Origin: Chitinophagaceae bacterium
GTDB taxonomy: Bacteria; Bacteroidota; Bacteroidia; Chitinophagales; Chitinophagaceae
DNA length: 64,000 nt
Reading direction: 5' to 3'
NCBI GenBank assembly: GCA_016787065.1
Contig: JAEUVD010000020.1
Location: 1-64,000 of the forward strand
The notes under the pieces were generated by a model that did no database searches, was not told the origin of the DNA, and saw only the letters and a program-made list of their open reading frames with translations. The position numbers were made by a program, and so were the translations under genes. Of the stretch, positions 17,085 through 26,270 are shown piece by piece (positions within the stretch are counted from its first letter, which is position 1; each line of letters starts with the position of its first letter).

Positions 17085-19247
17085 ATGCACATGCGACTTA
17101 TTTTTAGTATCATTTTTGTTCTCACTGTTGTTGTTAGTCAGGCACAGAAAAAGGATATAACGCTTGAAGATATCTATAAAAAGCAAACCTTTCGACAAGA
17201 TGCCGTTAGCGGGTTTCGTAGTATGCAAGACGGATTGCACTATTCTGAAATTAATACCAAGGGAGAATTAGTTCAAATGAATTTTAAAGAGGGTCTTCAA
17301 GATGCTGTTCTGGCAAATTTGAAAGAAATGATTTACAAGGGTGATACCTTGAAGGTGGAAGATTATGAATTCAACCAGGATGAAACGAAGTTATTGTTGT
17401 TTACCGAAGGGGAGGCAATTTACCGACGTTCTTATCTAAAAAAAGTATTTGTTTATGATTTAAAATCTAAACAATTGCTTGCCGTGCACGATCAAAAGGT
17501 GCTGCATGCAACCTTTTCACCTCAAAGTGATAAAGTGGCATTCGTTTACAAGAACAATTTGTATTATCATGATTTAACTACTAAACAAACTAAACAAATA
17601 ACCACCGATGGTTCGTACAATATTATCAATGGAAATTGCGATTGGGTATATGAAGAGGAATTCGAATTTACACGTGCCTTTGAATGGAGTCCGAAAGGTG
17701 ATTTTTTAGCTTACTATCGTTTTGATCAAACTGAAGTACCTGAATATAATTTCGCACTGTATGATAAACTTTATCCAACCGATTACCGCTATAAATATCC
17801 TAAGGCCGGAGAAAATAATTCTATCATCCAAATTCATTGTTATGATTTAAAAACAGGGAAGGATGTAACCCAGGATATTGGTAAAGAAACGGATATTTAT
17901 ATTCCCCGAATTAAAATGAATCCGTTTAATAACCATCTTATTATTTATCGACTCAATCGATTACAAAACAAACTGGAATTACTCGATACAGATGGCAAAG
18001 GAAAAACGCAAGTGGTGTTTGAAGAAACAAATCCATCGTATGTAGAAGTTAATGACCATATTTATTTTTTTAAGAAAGAGAATGGTTTCGTTTACACCTC
18101 GGAGAAAGATGGATTTAATCATTTGTATGTTTATAACTTAGATGATCGTAAATCAAAGGCCATTACTTCAGGTTCTTGGGAGGTAACCGATGTGGCCGGT
18201 GTGGATGAAGACACCCGTACTGTTTATTATATAAGTGCTGAAACATCTCCTTTAGAGCGCAATGCGTATCGTATAGGACTTGATGGCTCGGGCAAAGTTT
18301 CAATCACACCTGATAAAGGTTGGAACGATGTTTTTTTCAGTAAGGGTTTTAACTACTTCATGAAAAAATTCTCGAAAATAAATACGCCTGCCGTTTATAC
18401 AATTTGTGATAAAAAAGGAAAACAAATTAGAACGCTGAAGGATAACAAAGCTCTTCGTGAAAAAATGCAGGAATTTAATTTAAGTGAATTAGAACTAATT
18501 CAGGTACCTAACGGTGATGGCGTTATGTTGAACGGTTGGATGATAAAACCGTACAACTTTGACGATAAAAAGGAGCATCCTTTACTCATGTATCAATATA
18601 GCGGTCCGGGAAGTCAGGAAGTGAAAAACCAATTCGGCGGTCGCGATTTCTGGTGGTATCAAATGCTTGCACAAAAAGGGTATATCATTGTTTGTGTGGA
18701 TGGTACCGGTACAGGCTTGCGTGGTCAGAATTTTAAAAAGAAAACCTATATGCAATTAGGTAAATATGAAAGTGATGATCAAATTGCTGTTGCTAACTAC
18801 TTTGCCAAACAAACCTATGTGGATGCCAAACGTATTGGAATTTGGGGTTGGAGTTACGGAGGGTATATGAGTAGCATTTGTATTTTAAAAGGTGCAAACG
18901 TGTTTAAAACAGCTATTGCTGTTGCTCCGGTTACAAACTGGCGTTTTTACGATAACATCTACACCGAACGTTACATGAGAACTCCGGAAACTAATATGTC
19001 GGGTTATGATGATAACTCTCCGGTTAATATGGTAAAAAATCTTAAGGGTAATTACTTGCTGATTCACGGAACTGCCGATGATAATGTACATTTTCAAAAC
19101 AGTATGATGATGGTAGATGAATTAGTAAAGAATAATAAAGATTTCGATTCTGAAATGTATCCCAACAAAAATCATGGAATCAGCGGCGGAAATACCCGAT
19201 TGCAATTGTATCGTAAAATGACTAATTTTATTCTCGAAAAACTCTAA
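17085..19247 (+). CDS. Dipeptidyl peptidase IV (S9B)
   Basis: A 720-residue exported prolyl dipeptidase. A signal peptide ends at SQAQ (about residue 21). The beta-propeller (about 35-460) includes WVYEEEF, whose Glu pair binds the substrate N-terminus. The alpha/beta hydrolase domain carries the triad S590 in GWSYGGY, D665 in GTADDNVH and H697 in NKNHGISGG, in the order and spacing of the DPP-IV subfamily. It should release X-Pro dipeptides in the periplasm, a common peptide-scavenging activity in Bacteroidota. Length matches the family. A second ATG two codons in (17091) is equally good as a start. ftsE follows after 35 nt but has its own promoter. Confidence 0.93.
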   Translation: MHMRLIFSIIFVLTVVVSQAQKKDITLEDIYKKQTFRQDAVSGFRSMQDGLHYSEINTKGELVQMNFKEGLQDAVLANLKEMIYKGDTLKVEDYEFNQDETKLLLFTEGEAIYRRSYLKKVFVYDLKSKQLLAVHDQKVLHATFSPQSDKVAFVYKNNLYYHDLTTKQTKQITTDGSYNIINGNCDWVYEEEFEFTRAFEWSPKGDFLAYYRFDQTEVPEYNFALYDKLYPTDYRYKYPKAGENNSIIQIHCYDLKTGKDVTQDIGKETDIYIPRIKMNPFNNHLIIYRLNRLQNKLELLDTDGKGKTQVVFEETNPSYVEVNDHIYFFKKENGFVYTSEKDGFNHLYVYNLDDRKSKAITSGSWEVTDVAGVDEDTRTVYYISAETSPLERNAYRIGLDGSGKVSITPDKGWNDVFFSKGFNYFMKKFSKINTPAVYTICDKKGKQIRTLKDNKALREKMQEFNLSELELIQVPNGDGVMLNGWMIKPYNFDDKKEHPLLMYQYSGPGSQEVKNQFGGRDFWWYQMLAQKGYIIVCVDGTGTGLRGQNFKKKTYMQLGKYESDDQIAVANYFAKQTYVDAKRIGIWGWSYGGYMSSICILKGANVFKTAIAVAPVTNWRFYDNIYTERYMRTPETNMSGYDDNSPVNMVKNLKGNYLLIHGTADDNVHFQNSMMMVDELVKNNKDFDSEMYPNKNHGISGGNTRLQLYRKMTNFILEKL

Positions 19248-19265
19248 GGTTCGTTTTGCTTTCGG

Positions 19266-19273
19266 TACATTTG
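19266..19273 (+). promoter_or_regulatory. -7 promoter element (TACATTTG), decides ftsE start
   Basis: Matches TAnnTTTG 9 nt before the ATG at 19283. It lies inside the longer frame opened by a TTG at 19256, which argues against that upstream start. Confidence 0.6.
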
Positions 19274-19282
19274 GCTTTCGAT

Positions 19283-19975
19283 ATGAGTAATCCAAATGTC
19301 ATAGTTCAATTAACGAACGCACAAATTTATCAAGGGTCTTCGTTAATCTTACAAAATGTTAATCTTACCATACAAAAGGGAGAATTCGTTTACCTCATTG
19401 GAAAAACAGGAACAGGGAAGTCGAGTTTGTTAAAAACATTGTATGGTAATATTCCCTTGCGACAAGGTCAAGGAGAAGTTTGTGGTTTTAATTTAAGTGA
19501 ACTCACTTGGAAGAATGTACCCTTTCTGCGAAGGAATTTGGGTATCGTTTTTCAGGATTTTCAATTACTCACCGATCGGAATGTGAATGATAATCTGATG
19601 TTCGTGATGAAGGCTACCGGCTGGACTGACCGTAATTTGATGGAGGAAAAGATTAATTCTGTTTTAAGTAAAGTTGGATTGAAGGGCAAGGGAGGTAAAA
19701 TGACCTATGAAATGAGTGGAGGTGAACAACAACGGGTTGATATCGCACGAGCACTTCTAAACAATCCTAAATTGATACTCGCGGATGAACCAACCGGTAA
19801 CCTGGATCCCGATACCTCCGATGAAATTATGCAGCTCTTGCATTCCATCTGTGCCGACTATGGCACGGCTATCTTAATGGCAACACACGATTACAGTATT
19901 CTGCAAAAATTCAGATCACGTATTATTCGTACAGAACACGGACAGGTTTTAGACAATGCCAGTGTAGTGTACTAG
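19283..19975 (+). CDS. ftsE: Cell-division ABC ATPase FtsE
   Basis: A 230-residue ABC ATPase. It shows Walker [10 protein letters not shown] (from residue 40), a Q-loop in IVFQDFQLL, the family-typical [11 protein letters not shown], the signature [16 protein letters not shown], Walker [13 protein letters not shown] and the switch His in ATHDYSI. The FQDFQLLxDRxVxxN block and the small size favour FtsE, partner of the FtsX permease in regulating septal peptidoglycan hydrolases, over a LolD-type ATPase. No ftsX is adjacent, which is common in Bacteroidota. The ATG at 19283 is chosen because of the promoter just upstream. Confidence 0.85.
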   Translation: MSNPNVIVQLTNAQIYQGSSLILQNVNLTIQKGEFVYLIGKTGTGKSSLLKTLYGNIPLRQGQGEVCGFNLSELTWKNVPFLRRNLGIVFQDFQLLTDRNVNDNLMFVMKATGWTDRNLMEEKINSVLSKVGLKGKGGKMTYEMSGGEQQRVDIARALLNNPKLILADEPTGNLDPDTSDEIMQLLHSICADYGTAILMATHDYSILQKFRSRIIRTEHGQVLDNASVVY

Positions 19976-20160
19976 GTTTTCTGCGACCTTACCCGTTAAG
20001 AAATTATTTTGCCGAAAGAGGGAATCGAATCGTTGTTTCAAAAATTACAATCCTCTCCTTATGATCTAGGCACGTGATTCATTTATAGTGATCAGTGAAA
20101 GGATTTTACCTTACTCCTGTAATTTATATTCACGAATTCGTAATTGAAAAAATCACTCCC

Positions 20161-20168
20161 TATCTTTG
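20161..20168 (+). promoter_or_regulatory. -7 promoter element (TATCTTTG) for the transketolase gene
   Basis: Matches TAnnTTTG ending 5 nt before the ATG at 20174. It overlaps a longer TTG-started reading from 20144, which is therefore rejected as the start. Confidence 0.65.
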
Positions 20169-20173
20169 CGCCC

Positions 20174-21130
20174 ATGCTTCACGATTATCCCGTACAAAAT
20201 GAAAAAGAAACCCGAGGTGGTTTCGGAGAAGGTATCCATGAAATTGCGCAAGAAAACGATCAGGTTGTTGCTTTAACCGCCGATTTAGCCGGATCACTGA
20301 AACTTAATGCCTTCATGAAAGATTTTCCGGAGCGTTTTGTGCAATGCGGTATAGCAGAAGCCAATATGATAGGTATCGCCGCCGGAATGACCATTGGTGG
20401 AAAAATTCCTTATACTACAACCTTCGCCAATTTCAGTACTTCCAGGGTGTACGATCAAATTCGACAAAGTGTTGCCTACAGCGGGAAAAACGTAAAAATT
20501 TGTGCTTCTCATGCAGGTTTAACTTTAGGTGAGGATGGTGCAACACATCAGGTTTTGGAAGATATAGGCATGATGAAAATGCTTCCGGGTATGACCGTTA
20601 TTGTACCCTGCGATTTCAACCAAACCAAACAGGCTACTAAGGCCATCGCTTCTTATGAGGGGCCTGTGTATCTTCGTTTCGGCCGACCAAAATGGCCGAA
20701 CTTTACACCTGTAAGCGGCGATTTTACAATTGGTAAAGCGCAACAAATTCATGAGGGAAGTGATGCTAGTATTTTTGCTTGTGGTCACATGGTTTGGCAA
20801 GCTATGAAGGCCGTTGAAATGCTTGCCACCGAGAATATTCAATGTGATTTGATAAATATACATACGATAAAACCCCTAGATGAGGAGGCTATCTTACGTT
20901 CGGTTCAAAAAACGGGTTGTGCGGTAAGTGCAGAAGAGCATCAAATTAACGGAGGTTTAGGCGAAAGCGTATCCAAAGTATTGGCCAAAGCTTGTCCGGT
21001 GCCACAAGAGTTCGTTGCCGTACAGGATACCTTTGGCGAAAGCGGCAAACCAACTGATTTGCTCAAAAAATATGGTTTAACACCAGAGGCCATCGTAGCT
21101 GCAGTTAAAAAAGCAATTAGTCGTAAGTAA
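20174..21130 (+). CDS. Transketolase C-terminal subunit
   Basis: A 318-residue protein corresponding to the pyrimidine-binding and C-terminal domains of transketolase. Seen motifs include ADLAGSLK, FVQCGIAEANMIGIAAGM (with the thiamine-activating Glu in GIAEANM), TFANFSTSRVYDQIRQSVAY, SHAGLTLGEDGATHQ, YLRFGRPKWP, and a C-terminal domain with INIHTIKPLDEEAI and EEHQINGGLGESV. With a separate N-terminal half it would transfer two-carbon units in the pentose phosphate pathway. In many Bacteroidota the two halves are adjacent; here the upstream neighbour is ftsE and no N-terminal half occurs in the window. The DXS-like or DHAS-like C-terminal family is the alternative. The start is fixed by the -7 element 5 nt upstream. 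Confidence 0.88.
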   Translation: MLHDYPVQNEKETRGGFGEGIHEIAQENDQVVALTADLAGSLKLNAFMKDFPERFVQCGIAEANMIGIAAGMTIGGKIPYTTTFANFSTSRVYDQIRQSVAYSGKNVKICASHAGLTLGEDGATHQVLEDIGMMKMLPGMTVIVPCDFNQTKQATKAIASYEGPVYLRFGRPKWPNFTPVSGDFTIGKAQQIHEGSDASIFACGHMVWQAMKAVEMLATENIQCDLINIHTIKPLDEEAILRSVQKTGCAVSAEEHQINGGLGESVSKVLAKACPVPQEFVAVQDTFGESGKPTDLLKKYGLTPEAIVAAVKKAISRK

Positions 21131-21232
21131 CACTTAGTCGACGCCGAAACGTTGTTTACCTCATAAAGAACTCATTAACATTTTTAATAAGGTGTATTGT
21201 TATTTTTACTCACCGAATAACGGGGAATTGAG

Positions 21233-22186
21233 TTGATACTAAGAATAATTTGTTTATTGGTATTGTTATCCGGGTGGGGGGGAGTAACATTCCGTGCTAA
21301 TGCAGCCGATGAGGCTTCGCAACTGCAAGAATCTAAAACCGACCGCTACATTCGGTTTGTGTACAATAAAATAAAGTTTCCAAAGAACAATAAATTGCGT
21401 TTTGAGGTTTTCAGACCCGCATTCTATGGCTATCTCAATATGCTAGAAGAGGGGAAAATCCAAGCAAATGCTACTTTAAGTGTTTGTGATTTTACCTTAT
21501 CTAGTAATGTGAAACGACTTTGGGTCATTGATCTTAAAAATAAAAAGGTAGTTTTTAATACTCTTGTTGCCCATGGTGCAGGAACGGGCGAAGAATATGC
21601 GCAACATTTTTCAAATATTGAAGATTCACATCAAAGTAGCTTAGGTTTTTATACCACGGAAGAAACATATTCCGGTAATAACGGTTATTCCCTTAAACTT
21701 CATGGTGTTGATGGTAAATTCAATGATAAGGCCTATGATAGAGCAATTGTTATTCATGGTGCCGATTATGTGAGTGAGGAATTCGCTAAAGCGAATCAAC
21801 GTTTAGGAAGAAGTCATGGTTGTCCGGCTTTACCGGTTGCACTTGCTCCAAAGATTATTGATCGTATTAAAGGCGGACAGTGTTTATTCATTTATCACAG
21901 TTCGTCGGCGTATTTAAAAAATTCACATTGGCTAACTTCTAAATTGAAACATTTGCCGGAGGAGGCGGATATGATGGATTTCAACTTTCCCTCAAATACT
22001 GTGGCGGGTCATTCGAACCAAGAGGAAGTTGAAGATGATTCAGCGCTTCCTATGGGAGGAGATAAGCAAAAAGCCAAATCATCGGCAGAACTAATTCCTG
22101 AAAAGAAAGTAGAGCGAAAGATTACTTCTATCATTGTAATTAAAGAAAATTACGACGGTACTTCCGATACAACTATTGTGAAATAA
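21233..22186 (+). CDS. L,D-transpeptidase-like protein (YkuD_2)
   Basis: A 317-residue exported protein. A signal peptide ends near FRANA (about residue 24). The catalytic domain (about 90-225) reads WVIDLKNKKVVFNTLVAHGAGTG, then SSLGFYTT, then AIVIHGADYV (H175) and GRSHGCPALP with nucleophile C197. The HG...SHGC arrangement marks the L,D-transpeptidase catalytic family common in Bacteroidota, thought to act on periplasmic peptidoglycan, although transpeptidation has not been shown for most members. The last 80 residues are charged and probably disordered. The start is a TTG at 21233, because no ATG or GTG is available upstream of the signal peptide; this is somewhat uncertain. Confidence 0.8.
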   Translation: MILRIICLLVLLSGWGGVTFRANAADEASQLQESKTDRYIRFVYNKIKFPKNNKLRFEVFRPAFYGYLNMLEEGKIQANATLSVCDFTLSSNVKRLWVIDLKNKKVVFNTLVAHGAGTGEEYAQHFSNIEDSHQSSLGFYTTEETYSGNNGYSLKLHGVDGKFNDKAYDRAIVIHGADYVSEEFAKANQRLGRSHGCPALPVALAPKIIDRIKGGQCLFIYHSSSAYLKNSHWLTSKLKHLPEEADMMDFNFPSNTVAGHSNQEEVEDDSALPMGGDKQKAKSSAELIPEKKVERKITSIIVIKENYDGTSDTTIVK

Positions 22187-22197
22187 AGGAAGGCGGT

Positions 22198-22205
22198 TAT
22201 ATTTG
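22198..22205 (+). promoter_or_regulatory. Promoter (TTG-19-TATATTTG) for the membrane protein gene
   Basis: The -7 element TATATTTG is preceded by a TTG (22176-22178) at a spacing of 19 nt, an ideal pair. It ends 6 nt before the TTG start codon at 22212. Confidence 0.7.
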
Positions 22206-22211
22206 TAATCG

Positions 22212-23495
22212 TTGATAACGATACTACTCTATACATTTTATCTACTGTTCTTCTATTTTGTTTTTAGAACCTATTCCTTTACCAGTAATACAGGTTTTTC
22301 TTTCAAACTGTGGTTCGCTGTTTTTCTGCTTAAGTTTTTGGCAGGTTGTGCCAATTTGTACTTTCATAAACATGCCTTTCTTGCGAATGATCTCTTTTTT
22401 TATTATCAACAAGCGATGGAAGAACTTCAAGCGGGTAGATCGAATCCATGGGAATTTGTAAGAACGTGGTTATTTGATTGGGAACACATGAAAGGGCATC
22501 TTAATTTTTTCCAAAAAGAGAATATGGTTTATTGGAGTACGTTAGGAACCTTGGTACATACCAAGCTCATGACCTTATTTACCATACTTACCTTAGGGAG
22601 CGAATACCTGAATATTCTGTTTTATAATTTTCTCTTTTTTCTAGGCCAACTAGCATTCTATAAAACACTGTATTCTTACTTCCCGCAAAAAAAATGGGTG
22701 TTATTACTCACGGTTTTCTTTATTCCTTCGGTGCTTTTCTGGTGCAGTGGTATTCATAAAGATGGACTAGTATTTTCCCTTAGCGGTGCTATTATTTACT
22801 GTACGCACCATTATCTGGCTAAAAAACAGCTGCGATTTTTACTTCAGATGATAGTGTTTCTGGCTTTGTTGCTTTGCATTCGTTATTTCTATTTTTTATG
22901 TATTCTTCCTCCGCTTCTGATTCTTTTAATATTTCATTCAAGAAAAAAATTAAATTGGATTTTCTTGGGAGCTTACCTAGTGCTCGGGATAGCTTTTTTT
23001 TCCGTGAAGTTTATACTACCGATTAATCCATTGCAGTTAATCATCAACAAGCAAGAAGAGTATTTTAAAGCGCAAGGTTATTCTGATATGGAAACACCTT
23101 TACTACAAGATAATGTTCAAAGTTTTTTACAGAATTTGCCCGTAGCGCTAGATCATGCATTCCTTCGTCCTTACCCTGATCCAACCAGCAAGCTTAAATA
23201 TTTTTTTCATGGTTTAGACGTATGGTTTGTGATGGCTATGATGCTGTTATCCTTGTTCTATTTCAAAAGGAATAATTGGTCTCCGATTCACATTTTTATT
23301 GTTTTTTATACCTTATCTGTATTACTCTTTATCGGTTATACGATTCCGAATTGTGGTGCTGTAGTTCGTTATCGAAGCGGTTTCATAGGTATGTTACTAC
23401 CGGTGTTACTCCTTACATCCAATATACCATGGATAGCCTGGTACGAAAAATGGACTGGTAGATCAGGAAACAGAAAACTAAGTACAGAGAAATAA
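22212..23495 (+). CDS. Multipass membrane protein, polymerase-like
   Basis: A 427-residue integral inner-membrane protein with roughly nine to eleven hydrophobic helices. The segment VLFWCSGIHKDGLVFSLSGAIIY (about residues 174-196) resembles the SGIxKDxL motif I associate with Bacteroidota multipass proteins of the EpsG/Wzy-like polysaccharide type. A soluble stretch at about 275-325 (NPLQLIINKQEEYFKAQGYSD) would face one side of the membrane. No glycosyltransferase neighbour supports a polymer locus, so the role is open. The TTG start is supported by the strong promoter 6 nt upstream and by the absence of another start before the first helix. Confidence 0.6.
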   Translation: MITILLYTFYLLFFYFVFRTYSFTSNTGFSFKLWFAVFLLKFLAGCANLYFHKHAFLANDLFFYYQQAMEELQAGRSNPWEFVRTWLFDWEHMKGHLNFFQKENMVYWSTLGTLVHTKLMTLFTILTLGSEYLNILFYNFLFFLGQLAFYKTLYSYFPQKKWVLLLTVFFIPSVLFWCSGIHKDGLVFSLSGAIIYCTHHYLAKKQLRFLLQMIVFLALLLCIRYFYFLCILPPLLILLIFHSRKKLNWIFLGAYLVLGIAFFSVKFILPINPLQLIINKQEEYFKAQGYSDMETPLLQDNVQSFLQNLPVALDHAFLRPYPDPTSKLKYFFHGLDVWFVMAMMLLSLFYFKRNNWSPIHIFIVFYTLSVLLFIGYTIPNCGAVVRYRSGFIGMLLPVLLLTSNIPWIAWYEKWTGRSGNRKLSTEK

Positions 23496-23537
23496 TCTGG
23501 GTTAGAAGTCATTTTCCTTTCTTTGTGAAAAAAAGTT

Positions 23538-23873
23538 ATGGTACAAGAATTTAACGACTATCGTTCAAAAATGAATGAAGTGATATTGTCGAAACAAAAT
23601 AAGGTACTCGGTAGACTATTTAATTTAGATACAAATACCTACATGGAAGGGGCGCTCGATGTGAAAACCAAGGAGATGCTCGGTTTGGTAGCATCCATGG
23701 TGCTTCGCTGCGATGATTGCATTAAGTATCACTTAGGTAAATGTTTCGAGGTTGGTGTAAATACCGATCAAATCTATGAGATTTTTGCTGTGGCCAATAT
23801 CGTAGGTGGAACCATAGTTATACCGCATACACGAAGGGCTGCGGAGTATTGGGAAGAGCTAATTCGTCTGTAA
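23538..23873 (+). CDS. Carboxymuconolactone decarboxylase/AhpD-like protein
   Basis: A 111-residue cytoplasmic protein. The AhpD-type redox motif is visible: C58 and C61 in CDDCIKYHLGKC, with H65 four residues on, followed by EIFAVANIVGG, which matches the helical core of the family. Such proteins act as alkylhydroperoxidases or thiol-dependent antioxidant enzymes; the true decarboxylases lack the CxxC pair, so a redox role is favoured here. It stands alone, 42 nt after the membrane protein. TTTCTTTG just upstream (about 23518-23525) may be a weak -7 element. Confidence 0.85.
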   Translation: MVQEFNDYRSKMNEVILSKQNKVLGRLFNLDTNTYMEGALDVKTKEMLGLVASMVLRCDDCIKYHLGKCFEVGVNTDQIYEIFAVANIVGGTIVIPHTRRAAEYWEELIRL

Positions 23874-23970
23874 ATAGATAATTTTTACCGCAAATGGCAC
23901 GATCAGAATAAGAAGGTTGAAGTTCCAAAAGTATTTATTCTGTATTTTTACGTGACATCTCTGAAAGTAG

Positions 23971-23978
23971 TATATTTG
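23971..23978 (+). promoter_or_regulatory. -7 promoter element (TATATTTG) for the metalloprotease gene
   Basis: Matches TAnnTTTG, 37 nt before the ATG at 24016, giving a real 5' leader, unlike several neighbours. Confidence 0.55.
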
Positions 23979-24015
23979 GAGAATCACCATTAAGAAAATT
24001 AATAAATTTAAATTC

Positions 24016-26109
24016 ATGCGTAAATTAAAAATTACCCTGATGTGTTTGCTGTCGTTGGCAGCTCAAAGCTTGATTGCCCAAAATAAAAATTGCGGATTGA
24101 ATCAGGCAGAAAAGGATTTATACGAGAAGTTTCCGGAGGTTAAGGCCAAAGCGGAACAAATCGAGCAATTATTTAAAAATAATATGATTAAAACAGGTAA
24201 AACTAGAGGAACAATAGTAATTCCTGTTGTGTTTCATATCGTACACAATTTCGGGCCTGAAAATATTACGGATGCCCAAGTTTATGACGCTATAAAACGT
24301 ATTAATGATGATTACAATAAACTCAATGCGGATGTTGTAAATACATGGCCTCCGTTTGATACAATCATTGCGAATTGTGGTTTTCAGTTTAAATTGGCAA
24401 CAATTGATCCTGATGGTAATTGCACTAATGGGATAGACAGAATTGTTTCTTACAAAACGTATAAAGGAAACGACCAATCAAAACTTAACCTGTGGAATCC
24501 CTTTAAATACTTGAATATTTGGGTTGTAAATTCCATTGGTAAAAATGGTACAGCTGCTTATGCATATAAACCGGCAACTGCAGATGGAATTCCTTTTTAC
24601 GATGGAATTATATCTCTTTATGATTATGTTGGCGGTATATCTCCAAGTCAAACGAGTCATATGCATACCTTATCGCATGAAATTGGTCACTACCTAAACT
24701 TAGATCATACTTGGGGCGCCACGAATGAACCTGGTGTATCTTGTGGTGATGATGGTGTAAATGATACTCCTGAAACGAAAGGCCATGATACTTGTCCATT
24801 AGTTGATTCAACTTGTCATAATGGCCCTGAGAATATTCAAAATTTTATGGAGTATTCGTATTGTTCTACCATGTTTACACGTGATCAGAAAACACGTATG
24901 GAAAATACCTTAAACTCTAATGTAGCTAAGCGTAAAAATTTATTTACGGATGAAAATAAAGAACTTACCGGAGTGTTATTACCTCGCCCGGATTGTAAGC
25001 CTCATTCGGAATTTAAAATTGCTAAGTTCTTTGGTTGTACGGGCGTAGATTTATCGTTAACGGCTGCAGCCTGGGGTGATTCCAATTATTCATACACTTG
25101 GTTTTCACCTGATGGTTCTTTCTCGTCAACTACTGGGGCAAATACCAATGTGTCATTTACAACGCCAGGTTGGAAATCCGTTGGTTTAGTTGCTACATCC
25201 AATGCCGGTACCGATACGATGTATAAAGAAAATGTTATCTACATTAATGATAACGCCGTGATGATGTCAACAGATTTGAATTCCTTCGAAAACCCTTCGT
25301 TGAATGATCAGTGGCACAGCTTTAATTATTTCAATAATTCCTTCTCATGGAAATTCTGCAATTTCGCTGGATTCTGGGGTGGTAATTGTTTAATGTATGA
25401 TGCATTCGATAAGCGCACAGGAATAGAATCGTACTATAACTCTGCTCAAAATGATTGGGATGACATCGTTACACCTGCTGTTGATTTGGCAAGTTTGGGT
25501 ACCAAAGTGTACATGAATTTTGAATATAGTTCAACTTCTGGTGATCTACAATTGGATAACGATTCTATGCAAATTTATTTTTCAAAAGATTGTGGTGCTT
25601 CATGGAGCCCGGCTAAAAGTGGTTGGTTCAAATCAACAGAACTACACATAGGTTATTATGGAGCAAATGAATTTGTGCCTACACAAGCGTCTCAATGGAA
25701 GCATGCAAGCATTTCTCTTCCTGCAGCAGCTATTACAAATCAAACAATGTTCCGTTTTCAATATCGTCCGGATGACTTATCGAATAACCTTTACATCGAT
25801 AATTTGGAATTTAAAAACGGTCCTACCTCCGTTAGCACAATGCCTGAAAACTTTACGGGCTTAATGGTTTTCCCAAATCCAAGTACAGGTAAATTTGAAA
25901 TTCAAGGAATGCTTGGAAACAGCACAGAGGGTGCTACTATTGAAGTGTATAATTTAACAGGACAAAAAGTTTTCTCTGCTCCTGCGAATCTTGAAAGTGG
26001 TAGATTAAATCAACAAATTGATTTGAGCCGTGCAGTAAAAAGTGGTTCATACATGTTGAAAGTACGTTCATCAAAACAAACAAAGAGTGCACTTATTTCA
26101 GTACTGTAA
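24016..26109 (+). CDS. T9SS-secreted M43-family metalloprotease
   Basis: A 697-residue secreted protease. A signal peptide ends at SLIAQ (about residue 22). The pappalysin-type (M43) catalytic domain includes IPVVFHIVHN near residue 72 and the extended zinc motif HEIGHYLNLDH (H221, E222, H225, H231), with the Met-turn region at NFMEYSYCSTMF. A PKD-like domain follows (about 325-415), then a jelly-roll-like region (about 420-605). The C-terminus has the type A T9SS sorting pattern: MVFPNPSTGKFEI, VYNLTGQKVF, SGSYMLKV, ending in SALISVL. It should be exported by T9SS and attached to the surface or released. A Rho-independent terminator follows closely. Confidence 0.93.
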   Translation: MRKLKITLMCLLSLAAQSLIAQNKNCGLNQAEKDLYEKFPEVKAKAEQIEQLFKNNMIKTGKTRGTIVIPVVFHIVHNFGPENITDAQVYDAIKRINDDYNKLNADVVNTWPPFDTIIANCGFQFKLATIDPDGNCTNGIDRIVSYKTYKGNDQSKLNLWNPFKYLNIWVVNSIGKNGTAAYAYKPATADGIPFYDGIISLYDYVGGISPSQTSHMHTLSHEIGHYLNLDHTWGATNEPGVSCGDDGVNDTPETKGHDTCPLVDSTCHNGPENIQNFMEYSYCSTMFTRDQKTRMENTLNSNVAKRKNLFTDENKELTGVLLPRPDCKPHSEFKIAKFFGCTGVDLSLTAAAWGDSNYSYTWFSPDGSFSSTTGANTNVSFTTPGWKSVGLVATSNAGTDTMYKENVIYINDNAVMMSTDLNSFENPSLNDQWHSFNYFNNSFSWKFCNFAGFWGGNCLMYDAFDKRTGIESYYNSAQNDWDDIVTPAVDLASLGTKVYMNFEYSSTSGDLQLDNDSMQIYFSKDCGASWSPAKSGWFKSTELHIGYYGANEFVPTQASQWKHASISLPAAAITNQTMFRFQYRPDDLSNNLYIDNLEFKNGPTSVSTMPENFTGLMVFPNPSTGKFEIQGMLGNSTEGATIEVYNLTGQKVFSAPANLESGRLNQQIDLSRAVKSGSYMLKVRSSKQTKSALISVL

Positions 26110-26132
26110 TACAGATTAAATAATTTTTGAAG

Positions 26133-26157
26133 AAGCCGGCAACTAGCCGGCTTTTTT
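26133..26157 (+). terminator. Rho-independent terminator after the metalloprotease
   Basis: An 8-bp stem (AAGCCGGC / GCCGGCTT) with a 5-nt loop AACTA, followed by a run of six T. It lies 24 bp after the stop codon at 26109. Confidence 0.85.
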
Positions 26158-26270
26158 GTATTATAGATTTAAGTTCATCACTTTATCGTAAAACTTAATC
26201 AATAAAAATAACGAATAGGGCATAACAAATGCCAAATCTGAACAAAAGTGTAAAACGGTAATATACTTAC

